A stretch of DNA of 64,000 nt from an uncultured Bacteroides sp. Its GTDB lineage: Bacteria; Bacteroidota; Bacteroidia; Bacteroidales; Bacteroidaceae. A model generated the notes under the pieces. That model did no database searches, had not been told where the DNA came from, and was given only the letters and a program-made list of their open reading frames with translations. Both the position numbers and the translations under genes were made by a program. The DNA is taken from NCBI GenBank assembly GCA_944322285.1, contig CALUOR010000017.1:1-64000 (forward strand). The letters run 5' to 3'. Each line of letters starts with the position of its first letter. Position 1 is the first letter of the stretch. This document shows positions 63,501 through 64,000 of this stretch, piece after piece.

Positions 63501-63934
63501 TCGGTCCTTCCATGAAGTGGAAAAACTGGGATTTTTCATTCTTTTTTCAAGGAACAGCACGTACCTCCTTCATGATGTATGATATACATCCTTTTGGCAC
63601 AACGAGCATTAAAAATATGTTCCAGTTTATAGCCGATGACCATTGGAGCGTGGACAATCCCAATCCTAATGCCGCCTATCCACGGTTGACTAAAGATGAC
63701 AATGACAACAACGACCAATATTCCACCTATTGGCTAAGGAACGCTGCGTTCTTGAAACTGAAAAATGCGGAAATAGGATATACATATAAAGGTATGCGTT
63801 TTTACATCAGCGGGACCAACTTGTTGACTTTCTCGCCGTTCAAACTTTGGGATCCGGAAATGGGAGGAGGAAATGGCCTTTATTATCCTACACAACGAGT
63901 TTTCAACATAGGTTTCCAGATGACTATTCAATAA
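60524..63934 (+). CDS. SusC/RagA-type TonB-dependent transporter with STN domain (second locus)
   Basis: An 1136-residue outer-membrane protein. Signal peptide region (IMLITGLLLYHLQGYSSNLA), STN domain (about 45-115, LQNVTIAKVLQTIEEQSEFI), carboxypeptidase-D-like domain (about 128-205), plug (EVVVTAFGVGQKKESLVGAV) and barrel ending RVFNIGFQMTIQ. It follows its FecR by 151 bp. Ligand unknown; it differs strongly from the first SusC in the barrel. Confidence 0.95.
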   Translation: MEKKKKAIIVTSQLTKIMLITGLLLYHLQGYSSNLAYAQEQSFTFHLQNVTIAKVLQTIEEQSEFIFMYRADLFDVSKKVSVKADKMEVAQILDQILAGTGVTYEINDRQILLKKDATQNVPQQSGKKKTIRGIVTDDATQEPIIGATIMIKGSNTGVTSNLDGDFSIECSEGDTLNVSFIGYQDKKVIIHSGNIYAISLKESTELLDEVVVTAFGVGQKKESLVGAVQQVKPQELKVPSSSLSTAFAGRMAGVIAVQRSGEPGADGANFWIRGKSTFSGATDALIIMDGVEISATELNALDPEVIESFSILKDATATALYGTRGANGVMIVTTKTGKNLDKPIINFRIEGSISSMTRVPEMVDGVTYMEMFNEAVSRPGCDVSPYSQDKIDGTRAGLNPYVYPNVDWYDEMFNNNAFSERVNFNIRGGSSRMDYFMSASFKHYGGHLKSLSKDYFSYNNNVRNFNYDFINNLNINATSTTKISLGLNLSVSDKKSPEDSMNDIFQSAMMANPVDFPIYFPSDDSDKNAVRWGDKQGGTLGQGWYGNPIADYVTGYKSNRKTTITANFKLTQDLDMITEGLRFTGLFSLKNYSSSTVTRSASYNHYYMSSYDPKTLEYEITRIGDEQSTALSNSGSQSGDRKMYFQAILDYNRTFDDAHDVNVMFLYNQEQYEVNGPGDLFSSLPQRKQGIAGRLSYAYDGRYFVEANFGYNGSENFAKGHRFGFFPSIALGYNISNEKFWEPIRPVISNLKIRGSWGLVGNDATGAGRFAYMEDLELGGTDSYTTGIRQDTSYDGPIWNRYFNPDLTWEVGEKINLGVDLQLFNDLNITFDIFKEKRRDIFMTRENSIPQIVGTGDTDITSNNGEMENKGIDFAVDYNKQITKDFFLSFKGTFTFARNKVLKMDEPPYLEYPGLSDVGHPLGTYWGYVADGLFKDQNEIDNSPRQDLGYTPLPGDIKYVDQPNAQGVCDGVINSNDRVAIGHPYDPEIVYGFGPSMKWKNWDFSFFFQGTARTSFMMYDIHPFGTTSIKNMFQFIADDHWSVDNPNPNAAYPRLTKDDNDNNDQYSTYWLRNAAFLKLKNAEIGYTYKGMRFYISGTNLLTFSPFKLWDPEMGGGNGLYYPTQRVFNIGFQMTIQ

Positions 63935-63954
63935 TAACATAACAAAAGACGATT

Positions 63955-64000
63955 ATGAAACTGAAATACTTATTTTATAGCCTATTTGCCGCTATGCTTT
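63955..64000 (+). CDS. Start of a SusD-like lipoprotein gene (cut by window end)
   Basis: Only 15 codons are visible (MKLKYLFYSLFAAML), the beginning of a signal peptide. It starts 20 bp after susC, the place of susD in these loci. The assignment is from position. Confidence 0.6.
   Translation, partial: MKLKYLFYSLFAAML

Overview
The window is a chromosomal piece of a gut Bacteroidales bacterium, most likely Bacteroides or Phocaeicola. Three things point there. Many genes are preceded by the Bacteroides-type -7 element TAnnTTTG rather than a sigma-70 -10 box. There are two ECF-sigma / FecR / SusC(/SusD) modules. Many of the remaining genes are glycan-active or Bacteroidales-typical (GH97, GH105, GH43, DUF2264, DUF4834, DUF4884, serine-type sulfatase). 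I see no tRNA, rRNA, CRISPR array, prophage or intact insertion sequence.

Layout. 0-1 kb: a PIN-type toxin-antitoxin pair. 1-4.2 kb: two glycan enzymes (GH105, GH97). 4.3-9 kb: an acidic small protein, thioredoxin and the replicative polymerase DnaE. 9-10.8 kb: phosphatidylethanolamine synthesis (psd-pssA) and DUF4834. 10.8-11.3 kb: a gene-poor gap with a decayed gene end and a 22-bp repeat array. 11.3-18.4 kb: an MsbA-like ABC exporter, pdxB, purN, acpP-fabF-rnc and pfkA. 18.5-25.7 kb: a GH3-family protein, sulfatase, radical SAM protein, cupin, NYN-domain protein with a candidate leader RNA, a secreted nuclease and a TraB/GumN protein. 25.9-31.9 kb: a GH95-like lipoprotein, an orphan response regulator, a SulP transporter, DUF4884 and rubrerythrin. 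31.9-33.2 kb: a gene-poor gap with repeats and small coding remnants. 33.2-37.3 kb: a TolC-HlyD-MFS efflux operon. 37.6-41.3 kb: a DUF2264/GH43 operon. 41.4-48 kb: a DEAD-box helicase, secreted tyrosine phosphatase, PfkB kinase, M16 peptidase and a secreted endonuclease/exonuclease/phosphatase-fold protein. 48-54.5 kb: the first sigma/FecR/SusC/SusD locus. 54.7-57.9 kb: argE-like, nadB and a small PH-like membrane protein. 58-64 kb: the second sigma/FecR/SusC locus, with SusD cut off by the window end.

How the genes work together. Both SusC proteins carry an N-terminal STN signalling domain, and each is paired with its own FecR anti-sigma and ECF sigma. Each locus therefore looks like a trans-envelope circuit that senses ligand at the TonB transporter and switches on its own uptake genes. 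No glycan-degrading enzyme is attached to either locus within the window; the enzymes elsewhere are orphan single genes or pairs.

The least expected signal is a set of six intergenic arrays built from short cores spaced 21-23 bp apart (11.05, 32.09, 32.44, 34.51, 58.97 and 60.44 kb). In most of them the core is palindromic. Two arrays share sequence with each other; the others use a different word but the same spacing. A second signal is a 194-bp MITE-like inverted-repeat element lying between the second sigma gene and its anti-sigma gene.
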